A stretch of 41,489 nt of DNA. Origin: Sphingobium sp. AP50. Its GTDB lineage: Bacteria > Pseudomonadota > Alphaproteobacteria > Sphingomonadales > Sphingomonadaceae. The stretch is taken from the NCBI RefSeq assembly GCF_900109095.1, contig NZ_FNYZ01000030.1, positions 1-41,489 on the forward strand. Direction: 5' to 3'. The notes under the pieces are model-generated. The model had not been told where the DNA came from, made no database searches, and was given only the letters and a program-made list of their open reading frames with translations. Positions within the stretch are counted from its first letter, which is position 1, and each line of letters starts with the position of its first letter. The position numbers and the translations under genes were made by a program. This document shows positions 1-8,686 of the stretch, piece after piece.

Positions 1-95
1 ACCGTCAAATCCGCAACCGCGCTTCTCTATGCCGCCGCTGCCAATGTCCTAATCCGACGCATCGCTCGTTACGCATGAGATTCAAGACAGGCTCT
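1..95 (+). mobile_element. 3' end of an IS5-family insertion sequence with the last codons of its transposase
   Basis: The first 78 bases read in frame as the end of a transposase: LLYAAAANVLIRRIARYA followed by TGA at 76-78. This is the usual C-terminus of IS5-type DDE transposases. The bases that follow, up to about position 95, contain GATTCAAGACAGGCTC. The reverse complement of this appears at the other end of the window just outside the second transposase fragment, so it is taken as the terminal inverted repeat. Only the 3' tip of the element is in the window. The IS family assignment rests on this short tail and on the paired copy, not on the catalytic residues. Confidence 0.75.
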
Positions 96-157
96 CAGAG
101 GGTTCGCTATTTTCGGCAGCATTTTATGATGGTAGGATCGCCGAAGAGGAATGGATG

Positions 158-598
158 ATGCCCACAACCATTGAATCCAATAATGCGCATCGAAGCGATA
201 ACCAACTTCGTCTCGGAGATTGGCTTTGGCGGCCTTGGTCAGCGAAGCTCTGGTGGAGCGGCGTGCCACTCTATTGGCTTGGCATGTTCGCGTCCTTCAA
301 GCTGGACGCATTGGCATACGTTTATCGTTCGGCAGTCGGCGGGTATTTGAACGAATTGTTCTTTCCGCCCATTGTAGCACTCGTTCTCTCATATGGTTTT
401 CTTCGTCAGTGGTTGGTGTCGTTGCCAGCCCAGGAGGACGGTGAAACCGACGAGCACGATTTTTGGGATCGCAACAAATATGGTCCGTCCGGGATGCTTC
501 GTGAATTTGATCCACTCGACCCAGCGTCAGGGGCGCTTTGGATCGGCAGCCCTCTGAACCCGCTGAACCCTGGCTACATCAATTGGCACCCTTCTTGA
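158..598 (+). CDS. Small membrane protein of unknown function at the end of the tra region
   Basis: The gene encodes about 146 residues. The first half has two hydrophobic stretches (around residues 35-50 and 65-85, including ALVLSYGFL) and many tryptophans. The second half is polar and ends GYINWHPS. GAGGA at 146-150 sits 7 nt before the ATG at 158; another ATG at 155 is in frame but closer than usual to that site. The gene converges on traG and overlaps its last 20 bp. I do not recognise the family. Its place beside the conjugation genes suggests a transfer-associated or exclusion-like membrane protein, but that is position only. It could also be unrelated cargo next to the IS. Confidence 0.65.
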   Translation: MPTTIESNNAHRSDNQLRLGDWLWRPWSAKLWWSGVPLYWLGMFASFKLDALAYVYRSAVGGYLNELFFPPIVALVLSYGFLRQWLVSLPAQEDGETDEHDFWDRNKYGPSGMLREFDPLDPASGALWIGSPLNPLNPGYINWHPS

Positions 599-3500
599 AC
601 TCCGAATCGCCGTCGAACGGCCCCGACGTTAGATCGGTCGAAAATCGTCCGCTGCCTAGTAGCGAGCTCTGCTCGATCGAGGTCAGAGGAGCGGTCAGAT
701 CAGCGGTTCCGCGCGCGCTGTCGGTCTGATCAATATATCGGTTTCTGAGCCCATTCGAGCCGAGAATTTCCTCCGACAATCGGTGGGCGAATGCCTCAGC
801 TGGATTGATGGATCGTGCCGCCGATCGTTCTGAATTGGCCAACGCTTGCCGGACATCATAGTTTACAATGTTGAGCTGCGCGCTTGCGGTCTCGTTAGTC
901 GAGCCACCTTCTTGACTGGAAATACCTAGAGATCCCGACATGCGGCCAAATGACGCGCCACGGTCGGACTTTGTCATTCGACCTGTGTGCGTACCAGTAC
1001 CTCCACCGATCTCGCCTTTTACTCCGATCGAGAATGCGTTTTGGTCCTGCGCGGTGCGGCCGATCGAGCGTTCCCACCCCGTCTGCGCCATAATGGCCTG
1101 CACATCTCGTTGGATGGTGTCCGAAACCTGCGGCTTCAGGCGCCAATTGCCCTTCCGGTCCATCTCGAACCCGCCCTTGAGCCAGTTCGCCATGGCGGTG
1201 CGCCCTTCGGCGCCACCGCTCATGAAATGTTCGATCGTGTCGGGACCTGCTTGCTTACCCGCCTCGAACCGTGTGCTGGTGTCGTTGCGGGCTGACTTCT
1301 CGAACCCAGCACTACTGGAGACGAGCAGGTCATTGTGAGCGAGGCTGAAACGGGCATGGCCGCCATTGGCGACCGCGCCGAGCTGGCTCTCGTTAAGGAG
1401 GCCAGCCTGCCACATCTGGGCGGCGGTGGCCGGGGTCAGGTTCATCCTGAAGTCGCCATTCTGGTCCATCGCGATCTGGCGCTTGCTCATTTCGATGCCG
1501 TTGGCCCGCAGCAGACCCTGGATGCGTGACAAGCGCTCGCGTTCGACGATGCTGGTCAGCCGGGCGTTTCTCGCCCGGTCAGCGATGCCGTCGGCGCCGC
1601 CTTCCGCCATGTCGAGCTGGTTGCCGCTCGCATCGGCCAATGTTCGAATGAAGCTGTCGAGACGGGCCGCCTCGCGCGTCGACATGCCGGCGGCCTCGGC
1701 GCCTTGCGCGAAGCCGAAATTCTCCGACTGCCGCCGCTGCTCGCCGATCCGGGCAGCACTGCGCGTGCCGTCGTGCCCGACCTCTTTCTGCGCGTCGAGC
1801 TTCCCCGAACGCTCGGCAAAGTCATAGCCGGCGGCTTCCCGGGTCCGCCCATAAACGCTGGTACCTTCCCGCGCTGCTTCAGCCGTTGCCCCGTCCGCCG
1901 TACCCAGGTCGGTCGCGGCCCGATAGGTTTCGAGAGCCTTGGTCACCTGGGCCTCATTACGTCCCGTTGTGCGGGAGAGTTGCGTGATGGCGGAGGAGCG
2001 CGCTTCGCCGGAGAGAGCATTGATGAAGGCGATGCGGCGGCTCATCTCATCAATAGGTAGGCCGAGCATCAAGGAGGCGTTGCGCTGACCCTGGTTCCCA
2101 CCCGTGCGATGGGCCTGCTCGGTGGCGACATTGCTCCGTTCCACCTGGGCGACCCGACCCCCGGCATAATCGCGGCGGCCTTCCATGGCGCCGCCCTGCA
2201 CCTGGGCGGCGGTCAGGTCATTGCGCAGCATTTCCTCCTGCGCATAGCTGTTGGCGATGAGCTTGGCGAAGGTGGGATCGGCGCTGGCTTCTGCGATGAC
2301 CCCGCTTGCCTTGAGCGCCGCGTTTTGCGGTGAATAGCCGCCGCGCTCGAAATGCCGTGTCGCGGCCTGCATCATCATGCCATAGGCGCGGATGTCGCCA
2401 AAGGCCCGCCACTGGACGAGTCCCTGGGTGAAGGCGCCGAACGCCTTCTCGCCTGTTTCGCCCGCCCCGAAATAGCTGGTGCCAAGGCTGCGTAGCGCGT
2501 CCTTCTCGGCAAAATTGTGGATCGCGCCGGTGGCGGCTGCTGCCCGCACGGCGCTGGCCGTCGCTGGATCATTGAGGTCTCGGCCGTGTAGCGCTGGCGC
2601 AAGGCCGCCCAGTTCCCGCGCGCCATCGACGCTGCCGAGGCCCATTGCGGCGCTACCTTGCGCTCCGCCGCCATGGGCAGCACTGACCGCGCCTGCCGCG
2701 CCGAAGCTGCGGTTGGTACCGAACGTCGAGCGCTCGCCGAAATCTCCAAAGCTTGAGGTGGCCGATCGACGAGCGCCCGTTCCCATGGCCGAAGCCTGCG
2801 CCTCAAGCGCCGAGGCAAAGCCTTCGGAGGTGGAGACCCCGGCAGCCGCGGCTGATCCCTGAGCCTGAACACCGAGCGAGCCGGCGGTGAAGGACGAGAA
2901 GACATTGCCCGAGAAGCGGAACACGGTGAACACAAACGCCCCGGCGAGGCCCGCCGCTGCGGTGCGGAAGCTCCCGAAGATGGCGAGCGCCTTCATCGCC
3001 GAGGAGGGGGCAAGCATCCAGGTCGTGGCCGCCACATGATTGGAACGCATCTCTGCTAGCACCGCCATCGCGCGGCCACGGGTCAGTTGATAGATGCCGG
3101 CGTCGATGACGCCCCAGAGCGCCACGAACACGAAAAGGCCCAGCGCAAAGCTCGCGACCCGAAGGTTGATGGGGGTGAGGATGAACAGGAGGGCGATCGG
3201 CATCATGAACAGCATGATTCCGAAGACGGTCGTGCGGATCGTCGGCATCCATTCATTGGCGGTCGACATGGTGGCAAGGCCGCCCGCCACCACAGCCCGA
3301 TTGGCCATGACGCGGGCGGCCGTCGCCGGGCTGTCCTCGAATAGAACGTCGCCCACACTATTGCCCAGCAGGATATTGGTGAAGAAGGACTGGGCGGTGA
3401 GCGGCGTTCCCAGCATCATGTCACCCATCTCAGCCAAATTGCTGCGGCAGCGTGCCAGCTGATCTGCCTTGGTGATGTCATAGCCTGTGCGCTGACAGAC

Positions 3501-4310
3501 CTGGGAGGAATAGTCCTCGAAGATCGCCGGGTCGGAGAGCCGATCCGCGATATGGGTCCAGGCCTCGTTGCAGCTGACCGTCGTTCCGCCCTTGTCCGAG
3601 GCTGTGAAGATGGTGCTGAAGGTCGAAGGCCCCGCCATGGCGGCAAAGGATGCCGGCAGGTCTGTGCTGGTGCGGAAAAGCTGGTCGTCATCGATGCCAT
3701 AGGCCGGCGAGACGCGGGCGACCGGATAGCATTGGCGGACATAATCCTTGACCGTTGCGTCGAGAAAGGCATCGGTCATCGGCCCGCGCGGGCTGACGGC
3801 ATTGAGGAACAGGTCGAAGGCATGGCCGCCCGCGCCGAACTCGAGTTTGGCATGCGGGTCGAGCGTGTTGTCGTCGATCGTTTCGGCGAGCGCGCGCTCC
3901 ATCATGTTGGTGACGCCCGCCACCAAGACGATCAGGTTCGGAACATCGCCGACGGGCTGATAGGCGTTTCGCACCCGGTCATAGACATGGACGGTGCCGG
4001 TCGTCGCGACGAGGCCGACAAACAGGCCGATGCCCACCAGCATCTGGAGACCGAACGCGACAAGGCCCATGCCAGTGCCGCGGATCATGGCGAGCATGGC
4101 GCCGAGCGCCATCCCGACGACCGCGACGATCAGCACCAGCGTCTCGTAGCGCGGATCGGCGAAGATCATGGAAACCAGCCGAAACGCATCCACGGTCTCG
4201 GCAAAACCGTCATAGGTGTGAAAGCTCGTCTCCAGCGCGAGGGCAGGGGAGGCGACGAACAGGCCGGCGAGACCGCCAAGCAGCGCGGTCAGGCGGGATA
4301 GGCGGCGCAT
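579..4310 (-). CDS. traG: TraG, F-type mating-pair stabilisation protein
   Basis: This protein of about 1243 residues sits in the inner membrane and periplasm. In F-like systems TraG is needed for pilus assembly (N-terminal half) and mating-pair stabilisation, and contributes to entry exclusion (C-terminal half). A signal-like start (MRRLSRLTALLGG) is followed by transmembrane segments near residues 45-95 and 340-470, for example LIVLVAGV and MLFMMPIALLFILTP. After these comes a long, mostly helical soluble region rich in Gly, Ala, Arg and Gln. The start at 4310 is chosen because GGAG lies 8 nt upstream and traH ends only 13 bp earlier; a longer open frame to 4547 would run through traH. It is longer than F TraG (about 940 aa), mainly in the C-terminal part. 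It is the last gene of the tra operon. Confidence 0.93.
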   Translation of the reverse strand: MRRLSRLTALLGGLAGLFVASPALALETSFHTYDGFAETVDAFRLVSMIFADPRYETLVLIVAVVGMALGAMLAMIRGTGMGLVAFGLQMLVGIGLFVGLVATTGTVHVYDRVRNAYQPVGDVPNLIVLVAGVTNMMERALAETIDDNTLDPHAKLEFGAGGHAFDLFLNAVSPRGPMTDAFLDATVKDYVRQCYPVARVSPAYGIDDDQLFRTSTDLPASFAAMAGPSTFSTIFTASDKGGTTVSCNEAWTHIADRLSDPAIFEDYSSQVCQRTGYDITKADQLARCRSNLAEMGDMMLGTPLTAQSFFTNILLGNSVGDVLFEDSPATAARVMANRAVVAGGLATMSTANEWMPTIRTTVFGIMLFMMPIALLFILTPINLRVASFALGLFVFVALWGVIDAGIYQLTRGRAMAVLAEMRSNHVAATTWMLAPSSAMKALAIFGSFRTAAAGLAGAFVFTVFRFSGNVFSSFTAGSLGVQAQGSAAAAGVSTSEGFASALEAQASAMGTGARRSATSSFGDFGERSTFGTNRSFGAAGAVSAAHGGGAQGSAAMGLGSVDGARELGGLAPALHGRDLNDPATASAVRAAAATGAIHNFAEKDALRSLGTSYFGAGETGEKAFGAFTQGLVQWRAFGDIRAYGMMMQAATRHFERGGYSPQNAALKASGVIAEASADPTFAKLIANSYAQEEMLRNDLTAAQVQGGAMEGRRDYAGGRVAQVERSNVATEQAHRTGGNQGQRNASLMLGLPIDEMSRRIAFINALSGEARSSAITQLSRTTGRNEAQVTKALETYRAATDLGTADGATAEAAREGTSVYGRTREAAGYDFAERSGKLDAQKEVGHDGTRSAARIGEQRRQSENFGFAQGAEAAGMSTREAARLDSFIRTLADASGNQLDMAEGGADGIADRARNARLTSIVERERLSRIQGLLRANGIEMSKRQIAMDQNGDFRMNLTPATAAQMWQAGLLNESQLGAVANGGHARFSLAHNDLLVSSSAGFEKSARNDTSTRFEAGKQAGPDTIEHFMSGGAEGRTAMANWLKGGFEMDRKGNWRLKPQVSDTIQRDVQAIMAQTGWERSIGRTAQDQNAFSIGVKGEIGGGTGTHTGRMTKSDRGASFGRMSGSLGISSQEGGSTNETASAQLNIVNYDVRQALANSERSAARSINPAEAFAHRLSEEILGSNGLRNRYIDQTDSARGTADLTAPLTSIEQSSLLGSGRFSTDLTSGPFDGDSEFKKGAN

Positions 4311-4323
4311 AGCGTCCGCTCCT

Positions 4324-5784
4324 TCAGCGGTTGCGGCTGGCGGCGGTACCAGCAGCATCGCGCGCGTCCCGATCACGCTGGCGGATGAGACCGGCATAGC
4401 CCGTCGAGAGGTTCGCCTGAGAGAGTACCGCCATATAGGATTGCCGCATCTGCGCGCGCTGGCGCAGCACCTCTTCGCGCAGGTCGCGCAGCTGTTCGAT
4501 GCCCTTGGTGAGGATGCGGGTCTGGCAGATATTGGCGCTGGCTCCATCGGCGGCGCCAGCTGCGCTGGTGCCGCGTTCGGCGTTGGAGATGGCGAAGTCG
4601 ATGCTGCGGGTGAGGTCGTTCAGCATCTGATAGGCGAGCGTCAGCGCGACCAGTTCATCGGTATCGCCGATGACTGAGTCGACCACATCCTGGCGGACGC
4701 CCCATTCGAGCATCCTGTAGACCGGCAGGGTCCGCACATTGGCGACGAACTGCCGTTCCTCGGCCGTCAGTGCGGCGCGGGTCCTGATCTTCTCGGCGAT
4801 CGAGGTCATGCGCTCGCGAGTGAGCGCCAGCGCGCCCTTGCTCCCGTCCTGCGTGCAGTCGGCGGCGGTGGCCGGCATGTTGAGGGCGCGGCGCATCACT
4901 CGGCCGCTCAGGAAATCGTCGGAGGATTCGGTATCCTGACCGGCACAGGCGGGGATGGCGGAGAAGAGTGGAACCTTGTCGGTCGCGTCCCAACGCATAT
5001 AGACATCGCCCACTCGCGCGCGCATGACGCCCGCCCAATCGGCCGCGCCGACGCGGGACGCCGCATGGGACAGCAATGATCCAGTGCGGAAGATGTCGGT
5101 CACCTCGGCCGGGCAATTGGCGAGCGCGTCCTTCAGATCCTCGGTGGGGCTATTCCCGTTAGCCTGGATCTTCTCGCGGCTTTGCTGATAGCTTTTGGCA
5201 TAGCCCTCCTTCACCGACTTGTAGCCAGTCATCTCCTCGATGATGCCCGACATGTTATCGTCGCCCTTGGCGATCTGGACCATGCGATTGGCGAGGCGGC
5301 AGTCGTTCACCTGGATGGAATTGAGGAAATTGGTGGCCGCCTCCATCTTCGAAATGATGTTGCCCATCTTCTCGTCGAGAGTTTCGAGCAGATATTGGAA
5401 GGCGACGGCGGGCGCCGCCTGGAGGATGCTTTCGAGCTTCTGGACGAGGTAATCGGGATCGAGGAAAGACATGCCGCCCAGAAACATGTCGATGCCGCCG
5501 CAGCCCGCCTTCACCTTGGGCATGGTGAGGCTCATCAGATAATCGCTATGCACATCGATCCGGCCAGACATGCCGCCCGCGGTCACATAGCCGCGTGTCT
5601 GGTCCTCGAAGCTGCCGGGACTGGTATAGGTCACATTGTCGAACCATTGCTCCGCCCAACTCTGGGCATGCGCGGGTGCCATGGTGCCGCAACTCGCCAG
5701 CAGCGTGGCAAGCAGCGCGATCAATTGCCGGAACCGCGCGCAGGATGTCAGACGAAGAGGGGTGAGGGTGCAGCAATCGGCCAT
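4324..5784 (-). CDS. traH: TraH, F-type conjugative pilus assembly protein
   Basis: The gene encodes a 486-residue exported protein. TraH works in the periplasm and outer-membrane part of the F-type pilus assembly machine with TraF, TraU, TraW and TrbC. The N-terminus has a hydrophobic export segment ending near APAHAQ. The mature part begins SWAEQWFDNVTY, contains the Gly-rich GGMSGR and GCGGIDMFLGG blocks typical of TraH, and has helical coiled-coil-like stretches in the second half. Length is close to F TraH (458 aa). It lies between the thioredoxin-like gene (53-bp gap, one of the few in the operon) and traG (13-bp gap). Confidence 0.95.
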   Translation of the reverse strand: MADCCTLTPLRLTSCARFRQLIALLATLLASCGTMAPAHAQSWAEQWFDNVTYTSPGSFEDQTRGYVTAGGMSGRIDVHSDYLMSLTMPKVKAGCGGIDMFLGGMSFLDPDYLVQKLESILQAAPAVAFQYLLETLDEKMGNIISKMEAATNFLNSIQVNDCRLANRMVQIAKGDDNMSGIIEEMTGYKSVKEGYAKSYQQSREKIQANGNSPTEDLKDALANCPAEVTDIFRTGSLLSHAASRVGAADWAGVMRARVGDVYMRWDATDKVPLFSAIPACAGQDTESSDDFLSGRVMRRALNMPATAADCTQDGSKGALALTRERMTSIAEKIRTRAALTAEERQFVANVRTLPVYRMLEWGVRQDVVDSVIGDTDELVALTLAYQMLNDLTRSIDFAISNAERGTSAAGAADGASANICQTRILTKGIEQLRDLREEVLRQRAQMRQSYMAVLSQANLSTGYAGLIRQRDRDARDAAGTAASRNR

Positions 5785-5837
5785 GGCGGACTCCAGGGAG
5801 GTGGGGGAGTGGGGTGAAGGTCCGAGCCCGCCATTGC

Positions 5838-6440
5838 TCAGTCCTTCGCTTTGTTGCTTGTTTGAGAGGGCGTCGGGGCGCCGACGATACCGGTGAACTT
5901 CGCCATCGCGCGCACGCCGACCGCGGCCCGCACGCCAGTCTGCATCTTCAGCCCGAGATAGATGTTGCGGGCGAGATTGGCCGGATGATCCGTGCCAATC
6001 GCGACCGGCAGGATGCGGGCCTCATCGGAGACCGGGCGCAGCCAGGCGACCGGATGGCCGATCCAAGGGAGACCGAGGCGCCCGGAGCGAAGCATGGCCT
6101 CGTCGATGTCGATCGGACGGAGCGTCAGCCCATAACGCGTTTTGAGCGCAAGCAGCTTGGTCCAGAGATCGCCGCAAGGCAGGCAGCCGGGCACCGTGCT
6201 CATTTCGATGACAAACTCGGACCCCTGGCCCTTCAACGCGGCCTCGAAATCCGGCGGATAATCGAGGGTGCGTGGAACGCGGGCGAGCCACCTCTGCATT
6301 TCGCCGGCGCTGGAAACCGGATGGATCGCGGCGCGGGCCGCCTGGATCCGGTCGGGCGATCGTCGCTCCGCCTGCGCATGGGCCGGGAGCGGCAACAGGC
6401 CCAGCAGCGCGATCGATGTACCGAGATGGAGGGCTCTCAT
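5838..6440 (-). CDS. Periplasmic thioredoxin-like protein, in the position of TrbB
   Basis: The gene encodes about 200 residues with a signal peptide (MRALHLGTSIALLGLLPLPA, cleaved near AHA). A thioredoxin-fold domain follows, with a redox motif CLPC at residues 86-89 and a downstream beta-strand region. It overlaps traF by 4 nt (ATGA). In F, the DsbC-like TrbB lies between traF and traH, the same place as this gene, so a role in forming or shuffling disulfides in Cys-rich Tra proteins is likely. The motif is CLPC rather than the CPYC or CGYC of its two paralogues in this operon. The gene symbol is withheld because the assignment is positional. Confidence 0.8.
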   Translation of the reverse strand: MRALHLGTSIALLGLLPLPAHAQAERRSPDRIQAARAAIHPVSSAGEMQRWLARVPRTLDYPPDFEAALKGQGSEFVIEMSTVPGCLPCGDLWTKLLALKTRYGLTLRPIDIDEAMLRSGRLGLPWIGHPVAWLRPVSDEARILPVAIGTDHPANLARNIYLGLKMQTGVRAAVGVRAMAKFTGIVGAPTPSQTSNKAKD

Positions 6441-7285
6441 GGGCGGCCTCCGCCTGGGCTTGCCATGGGATCAGCGGCCGCAACCGGACCATTGGCGAGC
6501 GCGTCGAAAAAGCCGTTTTCCTCACCGGCGCCGGTCAGGAACTGTTCGGGCCTGATGTCGCCCGAGAGCAATTTCACCGCCTGATAGGCGGTCTGGATGA
6601 GCGTCGGGAAGGCCTCGACGCCATTGGCGATGACCATGCGCTGCGCTGAGTTGCGGCGTATGACCATGGTGGTGGGCGTCACCTCGACGCCGAAGCGGGC
6701 GCCAAGTTCGGGCCGCCGATCAAGGTCCTCGCGGATGATCTGCCAGCCGGTTTCCTCCTGGAAGCGCTGGAGGATCGGCCATTGCACCCGGCAATAGCCG
6801 CAGGAGGTGCGCGAGAACATGACGAGCGCAAATTCAGGGCCACGCGAGCGCAGGTAGGCGCGGCGCACAGCATCCTTCTGCGCGCCGAGCGCATCGCGCG
6901 CATCGCCGATCATCGGATTGGCCGACTTGGCGCTGAGTTCGGGATGGGCGAGCATCGCCAGCTGGGTGACGCCGGCAAAGGCGCGGGCTTTCCGTCTCGC
7001 GAAATCCTCCAGCCGCCAGAAATCGGATACCGCCTCGACGGTAAGGACGGTCGCGGCATAATCGCGCTGGTCAGCGATCAGCTTGGCGATCCGGGGCGGA
7101 CTCCAGCGCGCGAGTTCGGCCATGGGCGGGATGACCGGGGCTGGCGGCACTTCATCGGGCGGAGTCCCGGTGGGATCGGGCTTGGCGCGATACCACCAGT
7201 AACCCTGGCGGATCGTGTCCTCTCCTTGGGCTGGCGCCGGGAGCAGCAGGCCGGCCAAGGCCAGCAGGGCGAGGGGGCGCGTCAC
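6437..7285 (-). CDS. traF: TraF, F-type pilus assembly protein with thioredoxin fold
   Basis: A 282-residue periplasmic protein with a signal peptide (LALLALAGLLLPAPAQG). The aromatic GYWWYR segment just after it is characteristic of TraF. The C-terminal thioredoxin-like domain keeps an apparently active redox motif, CGYC at residues 162-165, and the cis-proline region VTPTTMV. F TraF itself lacks the redox cysteines, so this form is closer to the TraF/TrbB homologues that keep activity. It acts with TraH, TraU, TraW and TrbC in pilus extension. ATGA overlaps join it to the S26 peptidase upstream and to the second thioredoxin gene downstream. Confidence 0.93.
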   Translation of the reverse strand: MTRPLALLALAGLLLPAPAQGEDTIRQGYWWYRAKPDPTGTPPDEVPPAPVIPPMAELARWSPPRIAKLIADQRDYAATVLTVEAVSDFWRLEDFARRKARAFAGVTQLAMLAHPELSAKSANPMIGDARDALGAQKDAVRRAYLRSRGPEFALVMFSRTSCGYCRVQWPILQRFQEETGWQIIREDLDRRPELGARFGVEVTPTTMVIRRNSAQRMVIANGVEAFPTLIQTAYQAVKLLSGDIRPEQFLTGAGEENGFFDALANGPVAAADPMASPGGGRP

Positions 7286-7881
7286 AGGATGCGCTCCATG
7301 CGGGTGAGGCGCTCGAGCCGGACCGGCCCGAAGTAGCGGCTGTCAAAGCCCCCGGCATGGTCGGAGCCGACATAAATAAAGGCGCGCGGGATCGGCCGAT
7401 CGCCCCAGCGCAGATGGGGAAGGGGCCGACCATCGCGACCGAACGGTCGACTCGCCCCAAGGAAAGTGCGGCCGCAATAATACCAGCTACGAGTACCCTC
7501 GCGCCCGTCGATCGACATCCGCTCGATCTCGCGGAGCCGCTCGCCCGGAAGACAAAGCGCGCGCTTGGTGACGCTCACCGGCTTCGGGCCTGCGATCGGA
7601 TGGGAAAGCATGAACTCGACGAGATCCCCCTTATGGATCGGACCCGGCGCGCGTCGCACCGCCCAGGCGTCGATCGACGGGCTCATGACCAGGGTGATGC
7701 CCGGCAATCCCAGCCAGGTGAGGGTGGCAATGGGCAGGATGGCGGCGAGACTGAGCGCAAAGCGCCTGTTGTCGGCAGGCTGGTTGCCGATCGCACCGCC
7801 CAGCGCGCGGGCCGCCTGCATGGGCAGGGCCTTGGAAGCCGGCCAGAGGCGGCTAGCGGAGAGACAGGCGAGACGCAGCAT
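7282..7881 (-). CDS. S26-type signal peptidase, TraF(RP4)/TrhF-like pilin-processing peptidase
   Basis: About 199 residues with one N-terminal membrane anchor (around 43-66). The signature blocks of the RP4-TraF branch of S26 peptidases are visible: VMSPSID near residues 65-71 supplies the nucleophilic serine, VTKRALCLPGE with Lys106 supplies the general base, and a C-terminal block with YVGSD and DSRYFGPV follows. In RP4, TraF trims and cyclises the TrbC pilin; in the F-like IncH plasmids, TrhF does the same kind of job. F itself has no such enzyme in its tra operon. The start at 7881 overlaps trbC by 29 bp. Its target here is probably the TraA pilin, which is inference. The serine block is less canonical than the usual S-M-x-P form. 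Confidence 0.88.
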   Translation of the reverse strand: MLRLACLSASRLWPASKALPMQAARALGGAIGNQPADNRRFALSLAAILPIATLTWLGLPGITLVMSPSIDAWAVRRAPGPIHKGDLVEFMLSHPIAGPKPVSVTKRALCLPGERLREIERMSIDGREGTRSWYYCGRTFLGASRPFGRDGRPLPHLRWGDRPIPRAFIYVGSDHAGGFDSRYFGPVRLERLTRMERIL

Positions 7882-8686
7882 CGCGGACCTCCTCCGTGCC
7901 GCCGAGGCGGGCATATTCTTCGAGCAGCCCTGAAAGCGCCGCGTCGCCATAGACGATATGGCTGGCGCGGGGCGCGACCTCCTCGTCGCGCTCGCAATAG
8001 GGAAGGGTGGGATCGCCCGGCACCATGGCGAAGGCAGGGACCCGATTGACGCCATGCTGGCGGAAGAGGATCGGGTCGACGATGAGCTGGACGTTACGCA
8101 TCGTGCAGGCCGGCCCCTCGCAGCCCGGATCGACGCGCAGGATCTGCGCCGTCAGTTTCGCCATCGGGCCGATCTTGCTCATGCCCCCCGGAACGCCGCG
8201 AAAGGCGATGACCCCGCCCACCAGCTCAAGCTGCGAAGCGTAATTTCGCAGGGTCTGGAGCGGCATGGAGGAGGAGGCGAACAGCATCGGCATCCAGCCC
8301 TTTGCCGAAGGCGCAGCCCGTCCATCCCTCGGCTTCGCCGCATCGATCGGCGCGGCAAGCCCCAGCGCCTCATAAAGGCGCTTTTGCAGGGCGTCATGCT
8401 CGGCAGTCATGTGCTGCGCGGCGTCCTCCCGGTCCTTGCGCGCCCGCGCTTCGATGCCGGGAAAGCGCCCCTTTTGCCGCATCGCCTCGAAGGCCCGGCG
8501 GCGCATCGCTTGCGAGGGTTCGGGAATGCCGGTCGGACCGGAAAGAACGGGCTTGTCTGGTGCGGGCGGGTGGTGTTCTCCCGCGGTCCGTCCGCCTTGC
8601 GCCAGCGTCGGGGCGGCGGCGCAAAGCGCGACCATGGCGCCGGCGCGCAGCAAAAGGTCAGGGATGGATGATGCTGAGCGTCGCAT
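7853..8686 (-). CDS. trbC: TrbC, F-type pilin assembly protein
   Basis: A 277-residue exported protein with an N-terminal signal peptide ending near TLAQG. A charged helical linker follows (around 60-120), then a C-terminal domain with the conserved MPMLFASSSMPLQTLRNYA block and IVDPILFRQHGVNRVPAF. This is the TrbC pilin assembly family of F-type systems, related to the thioredoxin fold. It works in the periplasm with TraW during pilus assembly; in several systems TraW and TrbC are fused. It overlaps traN2 by 29 bp and the S26 peptidase by 29 bp. In F, trbC comes before traN; here it comes after the two traN genes. Confidence 0.92.
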   Translation of the reverse strand: MRRSASSIPDLLLRAGAMVALCAAAPTLAQGGRTAGEHHPPAPDKPVLSGPTGIPEPSQAMRRRAFEAMRQKGRFPGIEARARKDREDAAQHMTAEHDALQKRLYEALGLAAPIDAAKPRDGRAAPSAKGWMPMLFASSSMPLQTLRNYASQLELVGGVIAFRGVPGGMSKIGPMAKLTAQILRVDPGCEGPACTMRNVQLIVDPILFRQHGVNRVPAFAMVPGDPTLPYCERDEEVAPRASHIVYGDAALSGLLEEYARLGGTEEVRDAASRLSLR

